Shown here piece after piece: positions 6,217-13,678 of a DNA stretch of 18,443 bases; the stretch's first letter is position 1, and every line of letters begins with the position of its first letter. The DNA lies in contig JAGGAJ010000012.1 of assembly GCA_017889845.1 (NCBI GenBank), forward strand, positions 1-18,443, written 5' to 3'. This DNA is from Deltaproteobacteria bacterium. Lineage in GTDB: Bacteria; Desulfobacterota; Deferrimicrobia; Deferrimicrobiales; Deferrimicrobiaceae. Under the pieces are notes generated by a model. It had not been told where the DNA came from. It searched no databases and saw nothing but the letters and a program-made list of their open reading frames with translations. The position numbers were made by a program, and so were the translations under genes.

Positions 6217-7281
6217 TTACGGTTTCGTGCAGAGTTCCAGCAGGACATCGGTCGACACCGCGCGCCGGACGAGGTCCACGCCCCTGCGGATCTTTTCCGG
6301 TTCCCGGATCCGGATGCGTCCCAGCAGGCGCTCGAACCGTTCCACAGCGGCCATCGTGTCCTCCGGGACGGTGAGGATGGCCACCCCCCTCTCCCGCGCC
6401 CGGGCCAGGATGATCTCGTTCGGCGAGACGCCGCCGGTCAGCACGAGGCACACCGTATCCGTTTCCAGCGCCGCAAGCTGGATGTCCGTGCGATGCCCGC
6501 CGGTCACCACCGCCTTCCGCGGGATCCCCCGGAACACCCGCAGCGCGTGCTCCACGTCCATCGCCCCGACGCAGAACCGCTCGATCATCGCTCCGCCCGC
6601 GGCCTCGCCTCCGGCGACGACCGACGCCGACAGCGACGCCGCGAGCGCCCCCACGCTGACGCTGTCCAGCAGGGGGTCCGACGGCACCGCCCCGAGTACC
6701 CGGATCCCCCTTGCGGCAAGGAACGGGACGACGGTTCCGCGTACGAAAGGGGCCTGGGCTGCCGCCACGCGGTTGAAGACCACCCCGAGGAGCCGCGGGC
6801 CGAGGGCTCCTGCGGCCCAGAGGACCTGGTCCATCGACTTCTCCCCCTCGAACCGGTCGAGCAGGACCACGCGGCAATCGTAGTTCACGATCAGTTCCAG
6901 GGGCGACAAGCCCAGGAACGCGCCGTCCCGGAGGTTCGCGGTCCCCCCGAGAAGAAGCACCTCCGAGCGCGCCTCCGCGTCGTGGACCGCCGCGGAGATT
7001 CTCCCCCGGAGCTTGAGGTCCTCGCCCCGATAGGCCGCCATCACCAGGTCCTGGGTGATCACCACGGGACATGCCGCCTCCGGGGGGCCCCCCAGGGAGA
7101 GTTCCCGCGCCAGGAACGATGCGTCCTCGTCGACCAGCATCCCCCCCTCCGTCACCGGGATCTTCCCCAGCGGCTTCACGTACCCGATCCGGACCCCCTT
7201 CTCCCCCCAGATCTTCCCGAGAGCGAGGGCGAGGAGGGTCTTCCCCGCGAACGAAGTCGTGGACGCGATGTACAGCTTCAT
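6217..7281 (-). CDS. BioD-like/DRTGG-domain protein (phosphotransacetylase N-terminal type), no catalytic PTA domain
   Basis: This 354-residue protein has two parts. Residues 1 to about 205 form a P-loop dethiobiotin-synthetase-like domain: the start KLYIASTTSFAGKT is a Walker A variant, with EVLLLGGTANLRDG and GVVFNRV further on. Residues about 210-320 form a DRTGG domain with VTGGHRTDIQLAAL and LVLTGGVSPNEI, although the core reads GHRTD rather than DRTG. The same pair of domains precedes the catalytic domain in long phosphotransacetylases, where it has a regulatory role. Here the catalytic domain is absent. The ATG at 7281 overlaps the stop of the upstream acyl-CoA synthetase by 4 nt (ATGA) and has GGAGGG just before it, so a role linked to acyl-CoA/acetate metabolism is inferred. 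It is probably a metabolite-sensing or accessory protein. The exact function is unknown. Confidence 0.85.
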   Translation of the reverse strand: MKLYIASTTSFAGKTLLALALGKIWGEKGVRIGYVKPLGKIPVTEGGMLVDEDASFLARELSLGGPPEAACPVVITQDLVMAAYRGEDLKLRGRISAAVHDAEARSEVLLLGGTANLRDGAFLGLSPLELIVNYDCRVVLLDRFEGEKSMDQVLWAAGALGPRLLGVVFNRVAAAQAPFVRGTVVPFLAARGIRVLGAVPSDPLLDSVSVGALAASLSASVVAGGEAAGGAMIERFCVGAMDVEHALRVFRGIPRKAVVTGGHRTDIQLAALETDTVCLVLTGGVSPNEIILARARERGVAILTVPEDTMAAVERFERLLGRIRIREPEKIRRGVDLVRRAVSTDVLLELCTKP

Positions 7282-9386
7282 GGTCCCTCCGCGATGGTCA
7301 TCCGGCAGTCGATCGCCCGGACGCCCCTGCCCCTTTGCAGCACCAGCAAGGGGTTGATGTCGAGTTCCTGGATCTCCGGAAAATCGATCGCGAGGCGCGA
7401 CACCCGGAGGAGCGCCTCCACGACGGCTTCCTCGTCCGCGGGCTCGTTCCCCCGGAAGGAGGCCAGGAGGGGGTACGAGCGGATGTCCCGCACCATCTCC
7501 TCCGCGTCCCGCCTCGACAGGGGCGCCACGCGGAACGAGACGTCCTTCAGCACCTCCACGTGGATCCCCCCCATCCCGAACATGAGCAGCGGGCCGAACT
7601 GCGGGTCCCGGCTCATCCCCAGGATGACCTCCCGCCCCCCCTCCACCATCTCCTGCACCGAAACCCCGGCGATCCACGCCGAGGGCGCCCTCCGGCGGAC
7701 GGCGGAGGTGATCTCGACGAACGCCCGGGCGATTTCCTCCTCGGAAGACAGGGACAGGCGGACGCCCCCCACGTCGGTCTTGTGCAGGATGCCGGGCGAG
7801 ACGATCTTCATCACCGCTTTCCCGGAGCCCAGCGCCCGGAATGCGTCCGCGGCGGCGCGGCTCGTGTCGGCGAAGGCGTGCCCGGGGAAAGCGAAGCCGT
7901 ACGCTTCGAGGATTTCCCGGGCTTCCTCCTCCCCCAGCGTCCGGCGGCCCGCGTCGAGTGCGGAACGGATGGAGCGTTCCGCCACGGGCGGCCGGGCGCC
8001 CGGTGTTTCCGCCTCCCTTCCCGGTCCCTCCGGACGGAGGCGGGCGTACCGGATCATGCCGTGGACCGCCTGGACCGCGCGCTCCGGCACCGGGTAGTTC
8101 GGCACCCCGCCGGCGGAGAGGATCCGCCGCGACTCCCCGACCGTCGCCTCCCCCAGGAAGGAGGCGAACACGGTCTTCCCGCTCCCGGCGAGGACGGAAA
8201 CGGTGGCCCGCGCGGTTTCCTCGGCCTCCGTCATCGCCTGGGGCGTGAGCAGCACCAGGACGATGTCCACCGACGGCTCGTCCCGGATCGCCGCGAGCGC
8301 CTCCCGGTACCGGTTCGCCCGGGCGTCGCCGATGACGTCCACGGGATTGGCGAGGCTGGCGGTGGACGGAAGCCTGGGCAGCAGCTTCTCGCGGAGTTCC
8401 CCCCGGATCTCTGCGAGCGGTATCCCCAGCCTCTCCGCCATGTCGGCCGCCAGGATCCCCGGCCCCCCGGCGTTCGTCAGGATGAGGAGGCGATCGCCGG
8501 AAGGGACCGGCTGCATCGCGAAGCCCAGTGCCAGGTCGAAGAGCTCCTCCATCGTTCCGGCCCGCAGGATCCCCCCCTGCCGGAACGCCGCGGAGTAGGC
8601 CCGGTCGGACCCCGCCAGGCTCCCCGTGTGTGAGGAGGCGGCCCGCGCCCCGGCGGCGGTCGACCCCGCCTTGACCAGTACCACCGGTTTGTGCCGCGTC
8701 ACGTCCCTTGCGACGCGCAGGAACCGGCGGCCGTCGTCGATGCTCTCCACGTACCCGAGGATCACCCGCGTGTCCGGATCGTCGGCGAGGTATTCCATGA
8801 CGTCCGACTCCGAGACGTCGGCCTTGTTCCCGAGGCTGACGAATTTCGAGAAGCCGACGTTTTCCCCGATCGCCCAGTCGAGGACGGCGGTGCACAGGGC
8901 ACCCGACTGGGAGAAGAAGGAGATCGCCCCCTTCGGGGGGGTGCCGCGGGAGAAGGAGGCATTCAGGGAGGCGTGGGTGTTGATCAATCCGAGGCAGTTC
9001 GGGCCCAGGACGCGGATGCCGGCCGCCGTCGCGGCCTCTATCAGGTCCCTCTCAAGGGCGATCCCCTCCCCCCCCACTTCCTTGAAGCCGGCGGAGATGG
9101 CGATTGCCGCCTTCATTCCCTTGCGGGCGAGGGCGGGAATCCCCTCCAGGATCGCTTTCGGCGGGACCACGAACACGCCGAGGTCCACGGGACCCGGGAT
9201 CGCGTCGATGGAGGGGTACAGGGCGTGGCCGAGGAGTTCCCCGCCGGATGGGTTCACCCCGTATACCGGTCCGGGGAATCCCGCCTGCACGAGGTTCGCG
9301 AAGACGCCGAACCCGACCTTTTCCGGGTTCCGGGAAGCCCCGATGACGGCGACGGATCCCGGCTGCAGGAATTCCTTCGGGAGCAC
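7278..9386 (-). CDS. ADP-forming acyl-CoA (acetate-CoA) synthetase, fused alpha-beta
   Basis: This 702-residue fusion belongs to the NDP-forming acyl-CoA synthetase family. It converts an acyl-CoA, typically acetyl-CoA, plus ADP and Pi to the acid plus ATP, or the reverse. The alpha half begins LQPGSVAVIGASRNPEKVG (CoA-binding fold), has GPNCLGLIN near 128-136, and carries the phosphohistidine at His253 in SSHTGSLAGSD. The middle ligase domain has LTNAGGPGILAAD. After a Pro/Arg-rich linker around 455-480, the beta half is an ATP-grasp domain with a second histidine in VSPGILHKTDVGGV and ending ELDINPLLV. The start is GTG at 9386. An in-frame TAG lies 24 nt upstream, and no purine-rich ribosome site is close, so the message may be leaderless. 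The carboxylate substrate cannot be told from sequence. Confidence 0.93.
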   Translation of the reverse strand: MLPKEFLQPGSVAVIGASRNPEKVGFGVFANLVQAGFPGPVYGVNPSGGELLGHALYPSIDAIPGPVDLGVFVVPPKAILEGIPALARKGMKAAIAISAGFKEVGGEGIALERDLIEAATAAGIRVLGPNCLGLINTHASLNASFSRGTPPKGAISFFSQSGALCTAVLDWAIGENVGFSKFVSLGNKADVSESDVMEYLADDPDTRVILGYVESIDDGRRFLRVARDVTRHKPVVLVKAGSTAAGARAASSHTGSLAGSDRAYSAAFRQGGILRAGTMEELFDLALGFAMQPVPSGDRLLILTNAGGPGILAADMAERLGIPLAEIRGELREKLLPRLPSTASLANPVDVIGDARANRYREALAAIRDEPSVDIVLVLLTPQAMTEAEETARATVSVLAGSGKTVFASFLGEATVGESRRILSAGGVPNYPVPERAVQAVHGMIRYARLRPEGPGREAETPGARPPVAERSIRSALDAGRRTLGEEEAREILEAYGFAFPGHAFADTSRAAADAFRALGSGKAVMKIVSPGILHKTDVGGVRLSLSSEEEIARAFVEITSAVRRRAPSAWIAGVSVQEMVEGGREVILGMSRDPQFGPLLMFGMGGIHVEVLKDVSFRVAPLSRRDAEEMVRDIRSYPLLASFRGNEPADEEAVVEALLRVSRLAIDFPEIQELDINPLLVLQRGRGVRAIDCRMTIAEGP

Positions 9387-9392
9387 GAAACT

Positions 9393-9420
9393 ACTATAGG
9401 ATATTTCCTACAATTATAGT
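9393..9420. promoter_or_regulatory. AT-rich divergent promoter patch with face-to-face -10 boxes
   Basis: This 28-bp patch stands out as AT-rich inside GC-rich DNA. On the minus strand it holds TATAGT (9398-9393), whose expected start point 7 nt on is the GTG of the acyl-CoA synthetase, and TATAAT (9418-9413). On the plus strand it holds TATAGT (9415-9420), suited to the lipoprotein genes. An inverted repeat TAGGA-TATT-TCCTA (9397-9410) lies between them and could be an operator. No clear TTGACA box accompanies any of the -10 boxes. Confidence 0.6.
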
Positions 9421-9459
9421 ATGTTCGTACCCGAAGCAGAAACCGGCACGGATCGATCC

Positions 9460-9489
9460 GGTGCCATGCGGGGCACCATCCGACGATGG
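9460..9489 (+). promoter_or_regulatory. Two mutually exclusive small hairpins in the lipoprotein 5' leader
   Basis: GGTGCC (9460-9465) can pair with GGCACC (9472-9477), and CCATC (9476-9480) can pair with GATGG (9485-9489). The two stems share bases 9476-9477, so only one can form fully at a time. They lie upstream of the AAAGGAGGAGG ribosome site at 9501-9511. The stems are short, 6 and 5 bp, and a switching role is only a possibility. Confidence 0.3.
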
Positions 9490-9519
9490 CCCCACATCAA
9501 AAAGGAGGAGGAAGCAACG

Positions 9520-9828
9520 ATGAAGTCGGCCATGATCAAGTTCCTAGTCCTGCTCGCGTGCGTCGCGCTCGTCGCCGGCTGCGGGAAATTTCTCGGGCAT
9601 GCCAGCACGGCGAACAAGGTGACACTCGCGCAGGAGTCGCTGGCCAAGGCGAAAGCCGCCGGCGCGGAAACCAAGGCGCCCGCCGATTACTACATGGCGG
9701 CCGAGTACCTCAAGAAGGCGGAGCACGAGGTCCAGGAAGGCGACCGGGAGATCGCCCGGGAGTGGGCCGAGAAATCGGAGCAACTTTCCAAGGCTGCTCT
9801 CCAGAAAGCCGGGGGAGGTGCGAAATGA
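9520..9828 (+). CDS. Small outer-membrane lipoprotein, DUF4398-like
   Basis: This 102-residue protein has a lipoprotein signal peptide: MKSAMIKFLVLLACVALVAGC, with lipobox LVAGC and the acylated residue at Cys21. Gly follows the cysteine, so no inner-membrane retention Asp is present and outer-membrane placement is likely. The mature part is almost all helix, rich in Ala, Lys and Glu, with a pattern SLAKAKAAGAETKAPADYY then AAEYLKKAEHEV, as in DUF4398 proteins. The ATG at 9520 follows an excellent ribosome site (AAAGGAGGAGG). An in-frame ATG at 9421 gives a longer frame, but it would bury the signal peptide, so it is rejected. The gene overlaps the Pal-type gene by 4 nt (ATGA), which suggests the two proteins act together at the cell envelope. 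Confidence 0.85.
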   Translation: MKSAMIKFLVLLACVALVAGCGKFLGHASTANKVTLAQESLAKAKAAGAETKAPADYYMAAEYLKKAEHEVQEGDREIAREWAEKSEQLSKAALQKAGGGAK

Positions 9829-10574
9829 GAAACTATAAACTCTTCCTTGTCGGCATCCTCGTCCTCGCGGTCGGTCTCGCCGCCGGCTGCGGCAAGCGGG
9901 CGTTGACCAAGAGCGAGCAGGACCGCCTCGCCGCCATCTCGGCGAAGATCGCCGAGGCGGAGCGTATCGGCCCCCCGGAGTGCCTGGACCCGAAACTTCA
10001 TGCAAAGGCTGTTGTGGAACTGGCGCACGCGCGGCACGAGTTCGAGGAGGCCTGGGGGAAGGAGCACGGGGAGGAAGCCACGAAGGAGGCCGAGGCGGCA
10101 GCCGAGGCCCTTCTCAAGGCGACCAAGGATTGCGTAGCGAAAAGGAAGCCCGCAGAACCGCCGCCGTCCGCGCCACCGTCACCAGAACCACCGGTCCCGG
10201 CGCCACCGCCACCGGCCCCCGCGCCAGCCGTAGAGGAGAAGGCGGCCCTGGATCCGGTCTACTTCGACTTCGACAAGTCCTTCATCCGCGAGGACGCGAA
10301 GCCCGCGCTCCAGAAGACGGCGGACTACCTGAAGAAGAACAAGGACGCGAAGATCCAGGTCCAGGGGAACTGCGACGAGCGGGGCACCTCGGAGTACAAC
10401 ATGGCCCTCGGAGACCGCCGCGCCACGTCCGCCAAGAAATACCTGGTGGGGCTGGGCATCGACGGGAACCGCGTCACCACGGTCAGCTACGGGAAGGAAA
10501 AGCCGATCTGCACGGATCACAACGAGGAGTGCTGGCAGAAGAACCGCCGCGGCGACATCATGCTCCAGAAGTAG
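9825..10574 (+). CDS. Peptidoglycan-associated (Pal/OmpA-family) lipoprotein with helical N-terminal module
   Basis: This 249-residue lipoprotein should anchor the outer membrane to peptidoglycan. Residues 1-22 are a signal peptide with lipobox LAAGC (Cys22). Residues about 27-105 are helical and charged. Residues 109-136 are a Pro/Ala-rich spacer. Residues about 144-249 are an OmpA-like domain: VYFDFDKSFIRED, GNCDERGTSEYNMALGDRRA and a final NRRGDI. The Asp and Arg positions that bind diaminopimelate are present. The GNCDERGT variant, with Cys in place of the usual His-Thr, is familiar from deltaproteobacterial Pal proteins. It overlaps the upstream lipoprotein gene by 4 nt, and no tol genes lie beside it. 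The helical region resembles the mature part of that neighbour. Whether this is the main Pal or a paralogue cannot be decided from this window. Confidence 0.88.
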   Translation: MRNYKLFLVGILVLAVGLAAGCGKRALTKSEQDRLAAISAKIAEAERIGPPECLDPKLHAKAVVELAHARHEFEEAWGKEHGEEATKEAEAAAEALLKATKDCVAKRKPAEPPPSAPPSPEPPVPAPPPPAPAPAVEEKAALDPVYFDFDKSFIREDAKPALQKTADYLKKNKDAKIQVQGNCDERGTSEYNMALGDRRATSAKKYLVGLGIDGNRVTTVSYGKEKPICTDHNEECWQKNRRGDIMLQK

Positions 10575-10597
10575 TGCAAGGCGGAAGGGAACGGTGT

Positions 10598-10621
10598 AAG
10601 GGGGGCGGAAACGCCCCCCTT
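10598..10621. terminator. Bidirectional intrinsic terminator between convergent operons
   Basis: AAGGGGGGCG (10598-10607) pairs perfectly with CGCCCCCCTT (10612-10621) around a GAAA loop. It lies 23 nt after the stop of the Pal-type gene on the plus strand and 1 nt after the aspS stop on the minus strand. T-runs after the stem are short (TT then CCTATTTCTT on the plus strand), but the 10-bp stem and the position between convergent genes make a shared terminator likely. Confidence 0.8.
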
Positions 10622-10622
10622 C

Positions 10623-12419
10623 CTATTTCTTCTCCGGGGCCGTCACCCGGATCGAGAGCTCCCGTAACTGCTTCGCGTCCACGGGGGAGGGGGCGTCGGT
10701 CATCAGGCACGTCGCCTTCTGCGTCTTCGGGAAGGCGATGACGTCCCGGAGCGACTTCGCCCCCGAGAAGAGCATCGCCAGCCGGTCGAGGCCGAAGGCG
10801 ATCCCGCCGTGCGGGGGAGCGCCGAACTCGAGGGCCTCGAGCAGGAACCCGAACTTCGCCCGAGCCGCCTCGGGCTCGATGTCGAGCAGCCCGAACATCT
10901 TCGACTGCACGTCCTTCCGGTGGATCCGGATGCTTCCCCCGCCGATCTCCGAACCGTTCAGCACCATGTCGTATGCCTTGGCGCGCGCCTTTCCCGGATC
11001 CGTGTCGAGGAGGGGGAGATCCTCGTCCAGCGGCGCGGTGAAGGGATGGTGCATCGCCGCCCACCGCTTCTCCTCCCTGTCCCATTCCAGTAGCGGGAAG
11101 TCGGTCACCCAGAGGAGGTGGTACAGGGACTTGTCGATCATCCCGAGCTTCTCGCCGAGGTGCAGCCGGAGGCGGCCCAGGGAGGCGCAGGCGACGTCGA
11201 ACGCGTCCGCGACGACCAGGATGAGGTCGCCCGGTTTCGCCCCGGCGGCAACCCGCAGCGCATCCAGCTGCGGGACGGTGAAGAACTTCCCGAGGGACGA
11301 AGTGACCCCCGCGCCGGTCACCTTGAACGAGGCGAGGCCCGCGGCGCCGCCGATCTTCACGACCTCCTCGAGGGCGGCGATCTCCGAACGGCTCGCGTCT
11401 GCAAGTCCCGGCGCCGTGATCCCGCGGATGACCCCGCCCTTCGCCGCGGCTTCCCGGAAGACGCGGAACTCCGTCCCCGCCAGGAGGCCGGTGTGGTCGG
11501 TGATCTCGAGGCCGAACCGGGTGTCCGGCTTGTCCACGCCGAACCGGTCCATCGCCTCCCGGTAGCTCATCCGGGGGACCGGGGTGGCGACCGCGACGCC
11601 GAGGACGTCCCGGAAGACGCGCGCCATCAACCCCTCCATTGTGGCGAAGATGTCCTCCCGGTCGACGAACGACATCTCCACGTCGATCTGCGTAAACTCC
11701 GGCTGCCGGTCCGCCCGCAGGTCCTCGTCCCGGAAGCACTTCACGATCTGGGCGTACCGGTCGTACCCCGCGATCATCAGGATCTGCTTGAACAGCTGCG
11801 GGGACTGCGGCAGGGCGTAGAACATCCCGGCGTTCACGCGGGAAGGCACGAGGTAGTCCCTCGCACCCTCCGGGGTGCTCTTGGTGAGCACCGGCGTCTC
11901 CACCTCGAGGAATCCGTTCTCAAAGAAATATTCCCGCACGGAGCGGGCGAGCCGGGCGCGCTTCATGAACATGGCCTGGATCGTCGGCCGCCGCAGGTCC
12001 AGGTACCGGTACTTGAGGCGTACGTTCTCCGCCACGTCCGTGTCGTCCTCGAGGGAGAACGGCACCGGCTTCGATTCGTTCAGGACGGCCAGGGAGGCGG
12101 CCGCCACCTCGACCTCCCCGGTCGGCATGTTCCGGTTCTCCGTCCCCGCCGGACGGCGTCGGACCGCCCCGCGGACCGAGAGGACGTACTCCACCCGGAT
12201 CTCGTCGGCCTTGGCGTGCGCGTCCGCCGACCCTTCCGGGTTGATGACGACCTGCACCAGTCCCTCGCGGTCCCGCAGGTCGACGAACACCAGGCCCCCG
12301 TGGTCCCTCCGCCGGTGGACCCAGCCGCAGAGGACGACCTCCTTCCCGATGTGCTCCGTGCGGACCTGGCCGCAATAGATCGTGCGCTTGTGTTCCGGCA
12401 GAAACGCGTCCAACGTCAT
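10623..12419 (-). CDS. aspS: Aspartate-tRNA ligase (probably non-discriminating, Asp/Asn type)
   Basis: This 598-residue bacterial-type AspRS charges tRNA-Asp with aspartate. The N-terminal OB-fold anticodon domain has LCGWVHRRRDHGGLVF. Class II motif 2 is near 224-250 (FRDEDLRADRQPEFTQIDVEM) and motif 3 at 539-551 (GIAFGLDRLAMLF). An insertion (GAD) domain lies between them at about 300-430, as in all bacterial AspRS. His40 (RRRDHGG) and Gly92 (PAGTEN) correspond to the residues that in Pseudomonas aeruginosa AspRS permit aspartylation of tRNA-Asn, so the enzyme is probably non-discriminating. Its ATG overlaps the hisS stop by 4 nt (ATGA), with GAAAAGGAGG inside the hisS end as ribosome site. 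It is the last gene of the operon and is followed at once by the shared terminator. Confidence 0.98.
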   Translation of the reverse strand: MTLDAFLPEHKRTIYCGQVRTEHIGKEVVLCGWVHRRRDHGGLVFVDLRDREGLVQVVINPEGSADAHAKADEIRVEYVLSVRGAVRRRPAGTENRNMPTGEVEVAAASLAVLNESKPVPFSLEDDTDVAENVRLKYRYLDLRRPTIQAMFMKRARLARSVREYFFENGFLEVETPVLTKSTPEGARDYLVPSRVNAGMFYALPQSPQLFKQILMIAGYDRYAQIVKCFRDEDLRADRQPEFTQIDVEMSFVDREDIFATMEGLMARVFRDVLGVAVATPVPRMSYREAMDRFGVDKPDTRFGLEITDHTGLLAGTEFRVFREAAAKGGVIRGITAPGLADASRSEIAALEEVVKIGGAAGLASFKVTGAGVTSSLGKFFTVPQLDALRVAAGAKPGDLILVVADAFDVACASLGRLRLHLGEKLGMIDKSLYHLLWVTDFPLLEWDREEKRWAAMHHPFTAPLDEDLPLLDTDPGKARAKAYDMVLNGSEIGGGSIRIHRKDVQSKMFGLLDIEPEAARAKFGFLLEALEFGAPPHGGIAFGLDRLAMLFSGAKSLRDVIAFPKTQKATCLMTDAPSPVDAKQLRELSIRVTAPEKK

Positions 12420-13678
12420 CCCTCCTTTTCACTGCGGAGCAGCCGCCGCACCGCCTCGTCCATCGGGATCTCCTCCTGCGTGCCCCGCGCCATGTCGCGA
12501 TACACCACCGCGCCGCGCCGGGCCTCTTCCTCCCCGAGGACGACGACCACCTTCGCCCCGGAACGGTCGGCCCTCCGGAACTGGCTCTTCAGGCTGCGCC
12601 CGTCGTAGTCCGCTTCGGCGCGGATCCCCTTCCCGAGGAGCGAAAGCTTCCAGCGGAATGCCTCCGCCAGCAGGGACGGGCCGGACGTCGCGAGGTACAC
12701 GTCGACGGCCGGTTCGGGCCCGGCGCCATCCCCCAGGAGCATCAGGAGCCTCTCCACCCCGATGGCGAAGCCGATCGCCGGGACACGCTCCTTCCCGCCG
12801 ATCAGTTCCGCGAGGCCGTCGTATCGCCCGCCGGCCGCCACCGTGTTCTGCGCGCCCATGCCCGGGATGACGAACTCGAATGTGGTTCGCCGGTAATAGT
12901 CGAGGCCCCGGACCATCCGGGAGTTCCGCGCGAAGGGGATGCCCGCCAGGGAGAGGGCCGCCTCCACGGCGGCGAAGTGCTCCCGGCAGGGGCCGCACAG
13001 GGCGTCGAGCACGGAAGGCGCGTCCGCCGTGGCCTTCACGCACCTCTCGGACTTGCAGTCGAGGGCACGCAGCGGGTTCCGGTCCCGGCGGCGGCGGCAG
13101 TCGTCGCACAGCTCCCCCTCCCGGGCGGCGAGGAATGCCGAAAGCCGCTCGTTGTATGCGGGCCGACACGAAGGATCGCCGAGGGAGTTGATCTCGAGGG
13201 AAACGCCGCCGAGCCCGGACTCCCGGAGGAACCCGTGGAGGAAGGCGATCACTTCCGCGTCCGCGTACGGGGCGTCGGTCCCGAAGAGCTCCGCCCCGAA
13301 CTGGTGGAACTGCCGGAGGCGCCCCTTCTGCGGGCGTTCGTGGCGGAACATCGGACCGATGTAATAGAGCCGCACCGGCCACTCCCCCGTGGCCGCCCGG
13401 TTCGAGAGGAGGGCACGGACCACCGGGGCGGTACCCTCGGGTCGGGCCGTCAGGCTCTCCCCGGAGCGGTCCGTGAAGGTGTACATCTCCTTCTCCACGA
13501 TGTCGGTGGACTCTCCGACCGCGCGGGCGAACAGCTCGGTTCTCTCCAGGACGGGCGTACGGACCTCCCGGAAGCCGAAACGCCCGGCGTGGGAGCGAAA
13601 CGCCGCCTCCAGGGCCGTGAACCGCGCGGACTCGGGGGGGAGGATGTCCTTCATCCCCCGGACGCTCGCCAATGTCAT
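12416..13678 (-). CDS. hisS: Histidine-tRNA ligase
   Basis: This 420-residue class II synthetase charges tRNA-His. Near the N-terminus it has the family signature VRGMKDILPPES. Motif 2 is at 108-130 (GPMFRHERPQKGRLRQFHQFGAE). The histidine-specific loop is at 258-269 (GLDYYRRTTFEF), and motif 3 is near 301-316 (AIGFAIGVERLLMLL). A C-terminal anticodon-binding domain follows. Cysteines in LCDDCRRR, LDCKSERC and LCGPC are common in this branch of HisRS. The ATG at 13678 overlaps the stop of the diguanylate cyclase gene by 4 nt and has no ribosome site of its own (upstream bases GCAGAACGTAAC), so translation is probably coupled to that gene. An in-frame ATG at residue 9 has a G-run before it, but starting there would leave only RGMKD's tail. 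Length is normal. Confidence 0.98.
   Translation of the reverse strand: MTLASVRGMKDILPPESARFTALEAAFRSHAGRFGFREVRTPVLERTELFARAVGESTDIVEKEMYTFTDRSGESLTARPEGTAPVVRALLSNRAATGEWPVRLYYIGPMFRHERPQKGRLRQFHQFGAELFGTDAPYADAEVIAFLHGFLRESGLGGVSLEINSLGDPSCRPAYNERLSAFLAAREGELCDDCRRRRDRNPLRALDCKSERCVKATADAPSVLDALCGPCREHFAAVEAALSLAGIPFARNSRMVRGLDYYRRTTFEFVIPGMGAQNTVAAGGRYDGLAELIGGKERVPAIGFAIGVERLLMLLGDGAGPEPAVDVYLATSGPSLLAEAFRWKLSLLGKGIRAEADYDGRSLKSQFRRADRSGAKVVVVLGEEEARRGAVVYRDMARGTQEEIPMDEAVRRLLRSEKEG

Noticed and set aside
5978..7072. Long upstream in-frame extension of mdh
   Set aside because: It would run through the promoter and terminator region and antisense-like frames of the DRTGG gene. The ATG at 5977 has a strong ribosome site and matches MDH N-termini.
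5998..8097. 699-codon plus-strand open frame
   Set aside because: It lies antisense to the DRTGG gene and the acyl-CoA synthetase, which have clear family motifs. Its translation is low-complexity.
9421..9519. Upstream ATG at 9421 as start of the small lipoprotein
   Set aside because: It would place about 33 charged residues before the signal peptide and lies at the predicted transcription start. The ATG at 9520 has AAAGGAGGAGG.
9486..10574. 362-codon plus-strand frame joining an upstream stretch to the Pal-type gene
   Set aside because: The first part is the small lipoprotein read in the wrong frame. The true start is the ATG at 9825, with signal peptide and lipobox.
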